Assembly (NCBI GenBank): GCA_018340375.1
Contig: JAFFJZ010000002.1
Span: 10,372,001-10,436,000, forward strand
DNA from: Gonatopus flavifemur
Lineage: Eukaryota > Arthropoda > Insecta > Hymenoptera > Dryinidae
Length of the DNA stretch: 64,000 bases
Direction of reading: 5' to 3'
The translations under genes and the position numbers were made by a program. The notes beneath the pieces are model-generated. The model was not told where the DNA came from. It saw only the letters and a list, made by a program, of their open reading frames with translations, and did not search any database. The first letter of the stretch is position 1, and every line of letters starts with the position of its first letter. Positions 12,561-23,281 of the stretch are shown in pieces.

Positions 12561-12619
12561 TAGGTAGTTGCCGCAGCTAGATTTTTATTTACGCTAGCTA
12601 GACTCTAGTTGGGGTAAAT

Positions 12620-12692
12620 AAAAGTCTACACGGAGAGAAGAGAATGGTAATATTTACCATACTAATAAAATTCTCTTCTCTTCGTGTAGCTG
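12620..12692. repeat. short TA-CACGG hairpin
   Basis: TACACGGAGAGAAGAGAAT is answered by ATTCTCTTCTCTTCGTGTA around a GTAATATTTACC loop. It is the smallest representative in the window of CACGG-terminated inverted repeats. Confidence 0.65.
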
Positions 12693-12784
12693 CCTGAAAT
12701 ATGGATAAAATAGCTTGTTCAATGAGAACAAAAAATTCAATCGTGACAAATAAAATTTAACTACCGCAACTAAATTTCAATTCA

Positions 12785-13050
12785 CACTCTCTAAATCTGA
12801 AAGAGTGAAAAATCGCGCGTTTCACTCCACTAAGTGTCAGAAGTGAGCCTGTCCGCTTCGAGTGGAATTTTCACTCGTTTCGAGTGACCTCTCACTCTTT
12901 GAGAGTGAAAAATTCACTCTAGCGTCGAAGTGATTGTGAATTTCTAACCTCAAACCTTAGAATATCACTCTAAAAGAGTGGAAATTTCACTCGAAAATTC
13001 GACAGGCTCACTTCTGGCTGGCTAAAGAGTGAAATCTCACTCCGAAGATT
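12785..13050. mobile_element. GAGTGAAA-rich foldback element
   Basis: GAGTGAAA/TTTCACTC occurs repeatedly in both orientations. A left block with AGAAGTGAGCCTGTCCG is mirrored by CGACAGGCTCACTTCT on the right. A looser relative, with GTGAAATCTCACTG words, lies at 37810-37990. Confidence 0.6.
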
Positions 13051-13135
13051 TCAGAGAGCAGTAACTAAATTTCCTAGTTGTCGAGTATTTAACCAGACTT
13101 TATGCACGGAGAGAAATTCAGAGTTGAATTTACTA

Positions 13136-13361
13136 CACGGAAAAAAAAGATTAGTTGAAATAACTATTTAACTTGTAAGCGCATATGGGCCCACTTTTTT
13201 TCGTTAGAATAACAAATTAATCAATTGATTCAACCAATTTAAAATGATTTACTAAAAAACTTAGTTGAATTAACGAAAAAAATTGTTATTCTAACGAAAA
13301 AAAGTAGGCCCATATACGCTTACAAGTTAAATAGTTATTTCAACTAATCTTTTTTTCCGTG
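13136..13361. mobile_element. TTAGTTGAA-family CACGG MITE, copy 1
   Basis: Near-perfect long inverted repeats: CACGGAAAAAAAAGATTAGT at the left and ACTAATCTTTTTTTCCGTG at the right, with TA on both sides. The arms continue inward through TTAACTTGTAAGCGCATATG, giving a 226-bp element that could fold almost completely. A diverged copy lies 0.9 kb downstream. Confidence 0.8.
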
Positions 13362-13613
13362 TACGGTACTTTGCAACCGAGGAACAAACTGAACTTACAA
13401 TGAAATTTACTGATTAATGACGAGACAATGGAAGCCTGATTAAATTTACAATGTTTTACAGTGAGTCCCATTAGGAATTCAGTCTGTTCCTTGGCCGCAA
13501 TGATCTCATAGGGAATTTGACTAAAAATTTCTTTCCGTGTATAAGTATTCATACTTATTCGATATTTGATTGATCTCATAAAAGTTTATTCGTTATAAAT
13601 TGATCACTATTAA

Positions 13614-14236
13614 GGGCTAATATCACTTTGTGGACGGATAAATGAACGTTATTTTCAAAGTGTTGCCATAAAGTGGAAAAAAATTATAGATGTATGGGGT
13701 TTTTCGCATATGAAAGTACTAGTCTTTGGGTACAAAAAACACTTTTCATTCAAGTTTTTTGATCCAAAATGGTGGCATGGTAGTAGAGTCAAAAAAACAT
13801 TTTTTTTTCTCATGGTTAAAACGGGCGTACCGCTACAGGTCACAATTTTCAATCTAGAACAAAAAATCGAAAAGTTCCCCAAAATATAGCTCAAAATCTA
13901 GCTATCTACGTACGATTTTTTTTCGAAAAAACAGGTTTTGAAGGAAATGGCGTCATTTTGAAATTTTTTTTCGATTTTTTCGGAAAACATCGTCGGAAAA
14001 TCGGCTCTAAAATCGGTAAAAAAGCTGATATCGAAAAAATCCTACGTGGATAGCTAGATTCTGAGCTATATTTTGAGGAACTTTTTCTATTCTTTGTTCT
14101 AGATTGAAAATTGTGACCTGTAGCGGTACGCCCGTTTCAACCGTGAGAAAAAAAATGCATTTATAATTTCTTTTGACTTCATGGCTACACTTTGAAAATA
14201 ACGTCAATTTTTCCGTCCACAAAGTGATATTACCCC
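13614..14236. mobile_element. piggyBac-like non-autonomous element (623 bp)
   Basis: Perfect TTAA flanks (13610-13613 and 14237-14240) bracket ends GGG(C/G)TAATATCACTTTGT and its complement, continuing through GTGGACGG. Subterminal and internal arms are also inverted: ACGGGCGTACCGCTACAGGT near 13821 pairs with ACCTGTAGCGGTACGCCCGT near 14117. TTAA duplication with GGG/CCC ends is the piggyBac hallmark. No transposase frame is present, and the short frames inside are read from the arms. Confidence 0.8.
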
Positions 14237-14273
14237 TTAACTTTTAATTACAGTGGATAATTCATAAAATATT

Positions 14274-14501
14274 CACGGAAAAAAAATAATTCGTTGAATT
14301 AAATATTCAATTTGTACGCGCATATGGATCCATTTTGTTCGTTGGATCAACAAATTTATTCATTGTTTCAACCAATTTGAAATAATTAATTTTTTCAATC
14401 AGGTCAATCAATAGCAAGAATTGTTATTCTAACGAAATGAAATGGGTCCATATGCGCTTACAAGTTGAATAGTTTTATTTCAACTAACCTTTCCTCTCGT
14501 G
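14274..14501. mobile_element. TTAGTTGAA-family CACGG MITE, copy 2
   Basis: Same layout as the copy at 13136: CACGGAAAAAAAATAATTCG, GCGCATATGGATCCATTTTG and the mirrored AAATGGGTCCATATGCGCTT. It is more diverged, especially at the right end (CTCTCGTG), so it is older. A piggyBac-like element lies between the two copies. Confidence 0.75.
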
Positions 14502-15694
14502 TTAAATGAATATGCACAGTTAATGATTTAGAAGTGAAATATTACAATGCGCTTTTAAATTAAGTAAATCTCCTGTGTCGCCTTTAGATAATATTTTGTT
14601 TTGAATTACAATATATTTATACATATAGAATATATTTGATTCACATACCCTCTTCCATTTGAGAAGTCTATTGAACCCTATTGATCAATGAGATTTAATG
14701 CAAACATCACAGTGGTGAAGAACCTTCCACACTTGTTGTAACCCATCGAAGCCCATTGGAACCGATTATATTGATAAGATTCAATATAAATTCAATAGGT
14801 TTGAATGGTTATTAACCATTGCAGAGTTTGTGTTAAATTCCATTGAACAATGGGGGACAACAGACTGTATTTTACCAGAGCTGGAGATGAAAATTTGAAG
14901 ATCTTTTCCATCACAATCAGAAATTTGTGTGATTTTTCATAAAGAATTTTCAGATTTTAATAAAAAATTTCGACACTCTCTTTCACAGTTGGGACATTTT
15001 AGAGCAATAATAGTGCTGGACCTATAATTATTCGAATCACGCGATTTCTAGACCTTTTTTTACCGGAGTACTCTCCTGGATTTTATTGAATTGGTGCATT
15101 ACGAGACATTGTATAACAAACCTCTCTAATGAGACTGAGGAACAAACATGATAATTATGCATGAAATTCAAACATTAGTTTTTTTCACTTAGTTCACTTC
15201 AACAAGTCAGTTTATCGTTCACTTTCTCCATAAACATGCTGGTTCAGATTTTTTTAAGATTCACAGATGCGTCATGTGATTTATCACCATTGATGTTCAC
15301 ATTTATGACTCGTAGGAGTGAATTGTGTGAATATCGTTTCAGGACAGGAAAGAAATAACCCAGTTCTTAGGAAAGCGGAACTCAGCTGATATCAAACCAG
15401 AGTTGCTCACATTGCATAATACCATAAAAAGACGATTCTGTGATTATAGTGATGCAATATCACCTCACTGCGGAGTCGAAGGGGGATCGAAGTTCGAATA
15501 AACTTTATATCCTAACAGGATAGTCAACGATCAGATACATGGTTTTTATGTTGTATTGAGGTTGATAATACTATGAATTATCATGGGAATACGTTATTAG
15601 AAATGTGAATTCAAGTGTTTTATCGGTAATTCAAAGTTTCGCTGATTCGAGGTTCCGTTCTCATTCGGGGAACTTCTCAAGACATCCAATCCCA
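14502..15694. other. non-coding, nothing recognised
   Basis: No exon or complete repeat could be delimited. A loose TTGAACCCTATTGAT / ATTCAATAGGTTTGAATGG inverted repeat lies at 14670-14810. Confidence 0.4.
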
Positions 15695-15921
15695 CACGGA
15701 GGAAAAATGGTTTGCTACTATAGCGCCTACAAAGAAATTTGTTGTCCTTGCAAAAATATTCACTACAACAGCTAAGAGGTTAGTTCTATTAACAAATGTG
15801 TTTATGCCAGCAAAAAAATTTAGTTGTGTCAATCATTTTTCTTGCTCTTACAGCTAATTTTTTTTGTAGGCGCTATAGTAACAGACCTGCTTGTTATGCC
15901 AGAAATACTTTTTTCTCCGTG
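15695..15921. mobile_element. GCGCCTACAAA-family MITE, copy 1 (reverse orientation)
   Basis: The ends are CACGGAGGAAAAATGG and AAAAGTATTTC...TCTCCGTG. It carries TATAGCGCCTACAAAGAAAT near one end and TTGTAGGCGCTATAGTAACA near the other, plus TTGTGTCAATCATTTTTCTT inside. Reverse-complemented, it aligns along its full length with the copy at 63553-63781, differing at scattered positions. It has no coding capacity. Confidence 0.8.
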
Positions 15922-16064
15922 CATTTACGTTTCTTTGATGAGGATATTTGAAAGAAATATTTGTAGAATTTTTACAGTTACATCTCGATGTATTTTACTT
16001 ATTTTGTAGTTGTTTGCTATACATTTTGACTGCCGGTTTATCTCCGACTACGGGTTTTGCGTGA

Positions 16065-16392
16065 GATTCCTGCTAAAAGTACCAGCCAGAACCGGATAAA
16101 TAATGATTCGACGGTTCCTTGCTTAAGTCTCCCAGGCAAAAACTGACAAACTTTCTACTCGGATTGATCTGAAATTCCTAAATTGGAACACTCTGTCAAA
16201 ACCTGGTGGGAAAATTTCAGACTGTGGATTTCAAACAGAACCGTCCCAAAAATTCTCGTCAGTTTTTGGTAGGATATTTCGATTTGGTAATTCCAGACAG
16301 AACTAGGTAGAAAGTTGGTCACTTTTTAATCAACCGTTCAAAGCCTGACAGCAATTTTTGGTCCGGTTTTGTTTGGTATTTTCAGCAGGGAT
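16065..16392. mobile_element. CCTGCT(A/G)AAA(A/T)TACC MITE
   Basis: The left end ATTCCTGCTAAAAGTACCAG and the inverted right end ATCCCTGCTGAAAATACCAA bound about 330 bp. Inside are AGAACCGG/CCGGTTTTG, CAAAAACTGACAA/TCAGTTTTTGG and AACTTTCTAC/GTAGAAAGTT pairings. It is an imperfect foldback with no coding. Confidence 0.65.
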
Positions 16393-16559
16393 GTCATTTT
16401 GATTTAATTCACCTGACTCTGTAATAAAAGCTTCGAATTTCCCACAACTGCGAATTTTGTTCACACAATTCCTTAGTATAGAAACTTATTCCAACAGTAA
16501 AACAACTGATCATTTCGAGTCTTTGGTTCGGACTTGTCTCTCAGTCGCATAGACTTGTC

Positions 16560-17235
16560 TTTTGTTGACTAACACGCTGGGATGGTCAACCTCGGATCCT
16601 CTAGAAACACCAGTACCGAGACAGTGTTAAGTCTTATCCTGGTTTAAATGTAAATAATTATGTTACCGTTTTGACTTTTTTCCAAAACCTTCTATTGAAT
16701 AACTCTACATGGGTAGCTTTAGATTTGGTGATACTACCAACTTCGCTGTTTTGGACTCGGTGCATCCATTTACCCGAGCTGGTTGACCAGTCCCTGGAGA
16801 ACAAGTTTTGGATCTGACAGTAGTCATCCTGGGCTCCACCTGGAACATTGCGCAGTGTCGGGCTGGCCGCCCGGCTCCCTAGCAATCGCCGGAGGGTCTT
16901 CGGTATTTATGGGCCCATTCAGTTTTCAGTTTTCTTTTTTTTTGTGAGAATCATGATGAAATCTTGATTTTCCCAAGAGTTCGTCCTTTCTAGGGGGGTC
17001 CAACATAATCCTCAGCCAGGGGCCTTAATACAAGCCAGTCCGATACTGACCCAGCTCACCGGTTCACGGTATTGGGAGTACCCAAAGCAGTCTGCCGTTT
17101 TAGTTGTTCCAGATCCAAGAGAAGGCTCTTTCCTCCCGACTCGGGTTAATTGAGAGATTTTGAAATCTCGAAATTGAGGAGGGCTCAGGCTCTTTCACGA
17201 ATTGGTCGGGGGGAGAAGGACGTCAACCGCATAAA
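16560..17235. other. GC-richer island of unknown origin, split by a hAT-like insertion
   Basis: The base composition differs sharply from the surroundings, with GGATCC, GGCTCCACC, CCGACTCGGG and GGTCGGGGGG words. I cannot identify a domain in any frame, including the 75-codon minus-strand frame at 16885-16658. It may be the remnant of a larger transposon or retroelement. A hAT-like element interrupts it at 16853-17048. Confidence 0.45.
16853..17048. mobile_element. hAT-like MITE, copy 2 (shortened)
   Basis: The ends are CAGTGTCGGGCTGGCCGCC and CAAGCCAGTCCGATACTG. Reading inward, GCAATCGCCGGAGGGTCTTC and GGTATTTATGGGCCCATTCA match the reverse complement of the right part of the element at 43599-44019. 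The middle is shortened. No flanking duplication is visible (ACATTGCG against ACCCAGCT). Confidence 0.65.
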
Positions 17236-18540
17236 TTAAGCACCCGTGATAAAACACATACTCGAATACACATTTTCAGTAATTTCAGGTGATTATCACA
17301 GCACTTTTATATTAATTCTCTCTTCCATGAGATGCGTCAGACGTACATTGTGATAATAATCAACTGACACGATCAATTGAAAACATATGAAAAATCAACG
17401 TTCACATTGTTCCATTTCTCACTTCGCTTCTATTCCCTTCATTCGCCTCGTTATATCCGAATATTTAGGGGATCAGATCTCTCAAAGACGAATAGTCCCT
17501 TCGTAACCAAAACCTCCATTGAAATTCATTCTATGTTTCTTTTCCATTTTTTTCAAATGGATTTCCTCACATCGTCTTCAATGACATAAAATTCATTTCG
17601 AAAGTGACATGAATTCAATTCAGCGAACGAGTTGTACAGATATACGGTATAAAAGTTTAAAAACACGATCGTGAGCCAGCCGTTGTCGATTTCGGCGAAA
17701 GTAAACGACTTCATGCTGCGCTCGTCGTACAGTCCATTCACTGCTTTGTAGAGAAAGTAATCGAGCGCGAGCTCATATGTCGATTCACGTGGAATTTCGG
17801 ATGTTCCGAGTGGTTGTCGCTGTAGAGATGCCTCGATGTCTCTTGTATTGAGATATCATCGATAAATACAAAACAGCAAAGAAGAAAAATTTCAATTAAC
17901 GCTGAGAAATTGATTCGGACCAGCAGATGTGTTTTCAAAAGAGGACTTAATTCGTTTTTAATTACTGTATAGAATTTCAGTTTTATGGAGCTTGAATGAA
18001 GACTCCTTTCACTCATTTAATTAAATAATATAAATATCAATGAGGGATGAACATTTCGGATCATTTTGAGGTTAATTGAATTTTTATTGCGATGATTAGG
18101 ATTTCATTGACTTCGTCATCAAATTGAATCATATTGATTACGATGGCAAGTCCTGAAGAGTCGTATTTTTTTTTAACACTTCGTAGATCAGTTATGCTTT
18201 TCATTCCAACAGGAAATATTTTTTGTTGTCTCTGAGGTTTGAATGAGAATTTTATGATTTTTCATGGCTTCCATTACGGTCTGAGATGGCGTGATGTTTC
18301 AAGCTGTGTTGTCAAAAACAAAGGAACAAGAGCGCCGAAACTGCAATACATTGGTCATTCCGATTAACTGAAGTATTTGATCGGATGTAGGCCGTTCCTA
18401 TGGTGGAAATGGAAGCGGTACCCTGGTTAAAAGACTCCATTGAATCTGACAAATGAAATTCAATAAGATTTGGTCAGAACATTGTCCACGTTTAATTGTA
18501 ATTCAATAAGAATTGGTCAGAATCAATGAGTTCTTTTAAC
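17236..18540. other. non-coding, nothing recognised
   Basis: Several 60-90 codon frames exist at 17377-18016 on both strands, but none has recognisable domains or splice context. Confidence 0.4.
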
Positions 18541-18554
18541 CAGGGTAAGAAAGA

Positions 18555-19022
18555 GTAAACGAAGCGTATACTGGAGGATAACAGAGACGTTGATGCAAAG
18601 TATACGAAGCTTGAATGGGAAGGATACAAAGAGTATGTGGAACGGGAATTGAAACAAAGGAAGCGTATAAAATTCCAGAAAATAAAATGACAAAATTGAA
18701 TCCCATAGTGAGATGTGAACCAATGATCTTCACAGTGGAAGACGAGGGACTCATCCATTGAGCCATGGAATCCTCGTTAGTATCGAACGCTTCAAAATAT
18801 TATTTGAAGTCAGAATAGGTAGGTTTCGCATACGCTTGATGTAACTCGGTATTACGTTAGATGGAGCGTGTGTGAAACGGGATGGAGAGCTGATGAAGCG
18901 TATACGGAACATATGATATCATCACTCCATAGCAACCAGGCATCACACGGTTGAGGAAGGTGGAATTGAAACGTTTTTCGCTTCGTATACGCTTCCTTCG
19001 CGCTTCGCATATACGCTTCATT
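18555..19022. repeat. cluster of GAAGCGTATA(C) motifs
   Basis: The ten-base word GAAGCGTATA, its complement TATACGCTTC and one-base variants occur about seven times in both orientations (near 18557, 18600, 18658, 18830, 18892, 18978 and 19009). The block includes a minus-strand tRNA-like sequence. It may be a degraded composite element or repeated protein-binding sites. Confidence 0.55.
18705..18775 (-). repeat. tRNA-like sequence, minus strand (probable SINE head)
   Basis: On the minus strand an A-box-like TGGCTCAATGG (18765-18755) precedes a B-box-like GGTTCACATCTC (18721-18710) by about 44 bases. That spacing suits a type 2 polymerase III promoter. The flanks do not make a good acceptor stem. 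Best read as a tRNA-derived SINE or pseudogene, with the GAAGCGTATA-bearing sequence forming its possible body. Confidence 0.6.
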
Positions 19023-19322
19023 TTCACCAGGGGTTGTATCCCAAAATTTCTGGCATCACTGGTTTTGAGGTTACAATAATTCGCCAAGAAATTTCATTTT
19101 TGAAATCAAATTCTATGTTTCTCCAGTCAAAAAGTGATCCTGCTGGGAAAAATTCTCGGAAAATTTCTAAACATTTTATAAGTGTTCAGTGGAGAGTTTT
19201 TCAAAGAGTGCCAGTGTTTTTCAGAAAAATTCAAAGTTTTTTAGAGATATTCATACATATTCAGAGAAAGTTTTACTGAAAAAAGGTGTCCAGTAAGCGA
19301 GAGTTTTTCAGATGCTTCCACA

Positions 19323-19572
19323 CGGTTAAAAATAATTAGCTATTATGTGGATAGCTGGAAATTAGCTGCGAGAGCTATTTTTTAGCTGTTACAGCCACTC
19401 ACTTAGCGGTAGTATCAAGGAATGTGGCTGCGGCAGCTAAAAAATAACTACAGCTGCAATCATTTTAGCTGCAGCGGTGAACATAGGGTGCCAAAAAAGT
19501 GAGTAGCTACCACAGCTATTTCTTTTCTTTCCAGGAGTTTTCAGTGAAATTCAGAGGAATTTTTTGCCCGTG
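19323..19572. mobile_element. TTAGCT-rich CACGG element
   Basis: It begins CACGGTTAAAAATAATTAGC and ends TTTTTTGCCCGTG. The interior is packed with AGCTA, TTAGCTG and CAGCTA words like those at 1845-2225 and 25135-25236. The ends are imperfect, so it is an older copy. Confidence 0.55.
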
Positions 19573-21379
19573 GGCAAGCATGATTGAACTGCAATCTGTT
19601 ACTTATCACAGAGTAAATAAACTTCTATTACATTTTTTGATCTGGTGTTATCCTGTTAGCACTTTCAAATCCCTCATTCAACCTGATGTAAATCTTTCTT
19701 TGACCCAATTTAACTTCGATCTTCAAGATATCAGGAGTCGAATCAGATTTCAAGAAAGATCAAATCGACTCAAAAGTGGTTGTTGAGATGTTTTTTTTTG
19801 ACGCACAAGCGTATAATGTCGAAGAAAAGTGGATATTGTTTCGTGATACAAATCACATGCATTACACCAGCAAAGCATACCAAGAAGTAGCACAGTGAAT
19901 TGAAAGTTCTTTTGCATTAAATTGAAATTATACAACTTATTTACTTCAAGATGTGCTTACTGTAAGTCGCTATGATTGTAATTTATGTATTGAAAATTTT
20001 TGAACAGCAGATGAGCATCAAGTGAAAGATTGCTTCAGAATAGTTACCGAGATTCAACCAAATCCAAGCGCTTCAATTTACTTTCATCATTGTTTTCTGT
20101 TTGCAAATTTGTGTTGATTATTTGAATGTACGTCTCGCGAGACGTGATGATTTCCATGAACTTTTGTAGTCACATTCCTGTTACGTAAATGCATCCATCA
20201 GAGTTGAATGTCTTCGCAATGGTCTGCGTCGTAACTTACAGATGATTTCAATACAATATGTGCGATGACATGTCCCGAATGTAATTTTATTGTACTTTCT
20301 TTCCGGTTTGCATACTATAATTATCTCTTTTATCTCCTCCAAGACATGCCTCGTAAGAGTCGAATTCACTATTGGAATGTGAATGCGCGAATGTACATAA
20401 CTATTCATGAAACTAGAAAAGGGAATTTCAATGATTTTTTAACAAATATACCAAACATTCACTCCTCGACATTCATGCACAATAGAAAATTTTAATATTA
20501 TATTATATTCTGAGAACTGTACTTTAGTATAAAAACTATTCTTCCTATTGTAAGAGAAATTTCTTCGCGACTGTGTTTGAGTATATATATATTGTTTCGT
20601 GACAAGCAAGATGTTCTGCAAATGCAATGATAATTATATAGACATGAATAAGAATGTTGAAGCATTTGTGACGTACTGATTTCAACTAGGGAAGAGATAG
20701 TTCTTTGTGATATTGTGTATGGAAATAACAATGATCCGATGAATTTTCTGAAACAACATCGACGTAAGATGACTTGGATCGAATTTAATGTTATTTGTTG
20801 TTTCATCTCCGTATGTGAGCTTTCACATGCAGACTCACGCTAAATAATCTACAACCTGCAATTATATGCATACAGTCTCTCACGAAGTGGGAAGCGAGAA
20901 AAAACTTATTATCCGCATTGTATCTTGTTCATATGTGTATACTTTCGCCCTTCAGTTGTCGCTTCTTTCGAGCTGGAACCGGCTAGACATAGGAAGAAAG
21001 AAGGTGAAAGTACCTTGGGTATCGAATGTTATTTTCATATCTTTCATAATGGACAGTACGGAGAGAAAAATGTGAGAGAAACGAAGAAAATGATAAGGAC
21101 CGATTAATCATTGTATTGGTGTACAAAACTTGAATCCTCGAGTGAAAACTCTACCACTGTTTATGAATTTTATCAAGCTATGTAACGTAAGACAATTTAT
21201 GGAGAATATCAAAGTATTATCTGATTTCTTGCTCGTATCAATCGCTTCGATTGAAAGGAATTATATGAAATTTCACTCCTCAAACATTGAAAGTATAGAT
21301 AAAAATTATTTCATTCGTTACCATAATATACGAATAATTGTAAAATTTTTTATAATCCTCAAGCGTTTATTGCCTATAA
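19573..21379. other. non-coding, nothing recognised
   Basis: Frames of 60-102 codons on both strands (for example 20498-20806 minus) have no domain I recognise. No repeat termini could be paired. Confidence 0.4.
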
Positions 21380-21665
21380 TGACAATGGGCCCCAGGTTGC
21401 GTTCATCCTCTTTAACCCAGTATTGAGGAATGACGGTGGGGTCCATGTTGGCTCAATCTTGGCCCTGTTGTCCTTTCTCAAACAATTATGGTTGGTACCC
21501 AAGTGTGTATCAATGGCGGGCCCAATCTACGCCTAGGGTAAGTGCCCATGCTGCCTAATGTGGGGCCATGTTGTACCAATCCTCGGGCAAAGCGATACAG
21601 CCAAGCTGGGAACGATGTTATCATCTCAAGGTTGGCCCCATTTGTCTGCCCAGCTTGGCCCAGCC
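21380..21665. repeat. GC-rich TTGGCCC/GGGCC repeat block
   Basis: GGGCCCCAGG, GGGGTCCATGTTGG, GGGGCCATGTTG, GTTGGCCCCATTTG and CTTGGCCCAG recur within 290 bp, with the first half mainly on one strand and the last on the other. This looks like a foldback element. The composition contrasts with the AT-rich flanks. No flanking duplication was assigned. Confidence 0.5.
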
Positions 21666-21876
21666 ACTTGGGTTAATTTATTATGAATTTTTGAATGAAT
21701 GGATTGAATGACATAATATTCCCCAGATAACATGTCAGTTTGTCATCAGCTGGTCAGACTTGTCATTCGATTATTTTTAACTTATTATTGACAATCTTGT
21801 CAGTGTGAGGTTGCGATAACTCAGTTGCAAGAGTTTTGTTAGCTTGTACCTACCCTTGTCGTGTGTCCATTAGGAA

Positions 21877-22005
21877 CCCTAGTAGAAATCACTCTAGTCA
21901 TTCTCTAGGCAATTACAAGGCCTCACGAGGCCTTGCAAGTCCCTCACAAGGGCCTGACGAGGCCTCGCAAGGTCTAGAGAATTATTAGAGTGATTTCTGC
22001 TAGGG
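21877..22005. mobile_element. AGTAGAAATCAC palindrome family, copy 2 (best preserved)
   Basis: CCCTAGTAGAAATCACTCTA is mirrored by TAGAGTGATTTCTGCTAGGG. The arms continue through TCTCTAG and the CAAGGCCTCACGAGGCCTTG core, making the 129 bp almost wholly palindromic. It is the reference for the copies at 10005, 33520 and 55422. Confidence 0.75.
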
Positions 22006-22330
22006 AAGCTTATATCAACCTTGTCACAAGCTTGCTTGACAATATTGCCACAAGGTTAGATTGCTATCTGGGTTTTGGATACATGTAACATTCTGGTAAG
22101 TTCACGGAATTCTAAAATGTCTTCACATATATATTGTGAGTTTGAAGTGGTCGTTCAGTGAACTATCAATAATCCACTAAATCTATTCTTTGTGCGATAA
22201 TTGATTAACAAAGATTCAATTATCAAACATTGTTTGAACATTGGACATTATGGAGAGGAATAAGTTTGGAAGGATGTTCTGGAAAAGGCAAAGTTACATT
22301 CATTGTAATGTTTTGTTTTTTATACTCCCT

Positions 22331-22581
22331 AAACTGAGAAAAAAGAAGTTGTAAAATTTACATCTTGCGGAGTCAATATTTGTATGATTTCAAAAATAGT
22401 TCGAGCTACCAGAGTTCAAGTTGATTATACAACAGGAATGTGAGACATACTACAGATGATGTAAATCTCACATTCCCCGCTGTGAAATTAACTGAAATTG
22501 TGGTTGCTCGAAGTATTTTTTCGAATCGTCCAAAATTTGACTTCACAGGATGTAACTTTTACAACTGTTTTTTCTCGGTGC
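22331..22581. mobile_element. ACTGAGAAAAAA / TTTTTTCTCGGT MITE
   Basis: The left arm AACTGAGAAAAAAGAAGTTG aligns with the complement of CAACTGTTTTTTCTCGGTGC. The arms remain paired for more than 100 bp through TTACATC(T/C)TG and TTCGAGC(T/A)ACCA to a GGAATGTGAGA / TCTCACATTCC centre. This is a foldback-type MITE. Confidence 0.7.
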
Positions 22582-22993
22582 AATAAAAAAACTCGTTGAA
22601 TTCTCAGTGCGACTCATTGATTCGACTGATTCCAATCAGTTATCAACGAGTTTGAATGAGTGTGAATATAGTTATTCACCGTTGCAAAGGTTGTATTGGA
22701 TTTAAATAAACAATCAGGTCCAATTGACTTTTTGATCTAGAGTGCTTTCTTGAAATATATTGGCTCAAAATTCCTGAAATCAAACGAGGGAAAATTTTTT
22801 ATCTCCGGATTTGCATTTTAATATGAGAAATACCTCTTGAAAAAATTTTGCAAAAGGATTTTTCAATCAAATCATTATTTCCAAACTTATGGATAATTTG
22901 TTTATTAGGTATGTTTTTTTTTCAAAATGCAATAACTTTGGAACGAGTGGATGGATTTAGGATTTCTCTGTTTTCAATTCAAGTTGATGCATC

Positions 22994-23281
22994 GAACTTT
23001 CCACATCATCAGAGAAATATGGAAAATTGTCCATTTATCAATAACAAATGAAATAAAAAACGTGTTCTGCTATCTTTAGAAATTCTTTGAAAAATGGAAG
23101 CATTCCCAGGGTTCTGTGAACGAGATTTCATCCTTCATACTCTGAAGAATATTTTCCATTTTTAAAGAAATTTCTAAAGGTAGCAGGACATGTTTTCTAT
23201 TCCAATTGTCATAAACAATCTATGATTTGTTATTAATAAATGAACAATTTTCCATATTTCTCTTATGAAATAGAAAGTTCA
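22994..23281. repeat. imperfect long inverted repeat
   Basis: The left arm GAACTTTCCACATC...AGAGAAATATGGAAAATTGT is mirrored by ACAATTTTCCATATTTCTCT...GAAAGTTC. Inner arms GTTCTGCTATCTTTAGAAAT and ATTTCTAAAGGTAGCAGGAC pair too. A 67-codon frame across the left arm is not coding. Confidence 0.65.
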
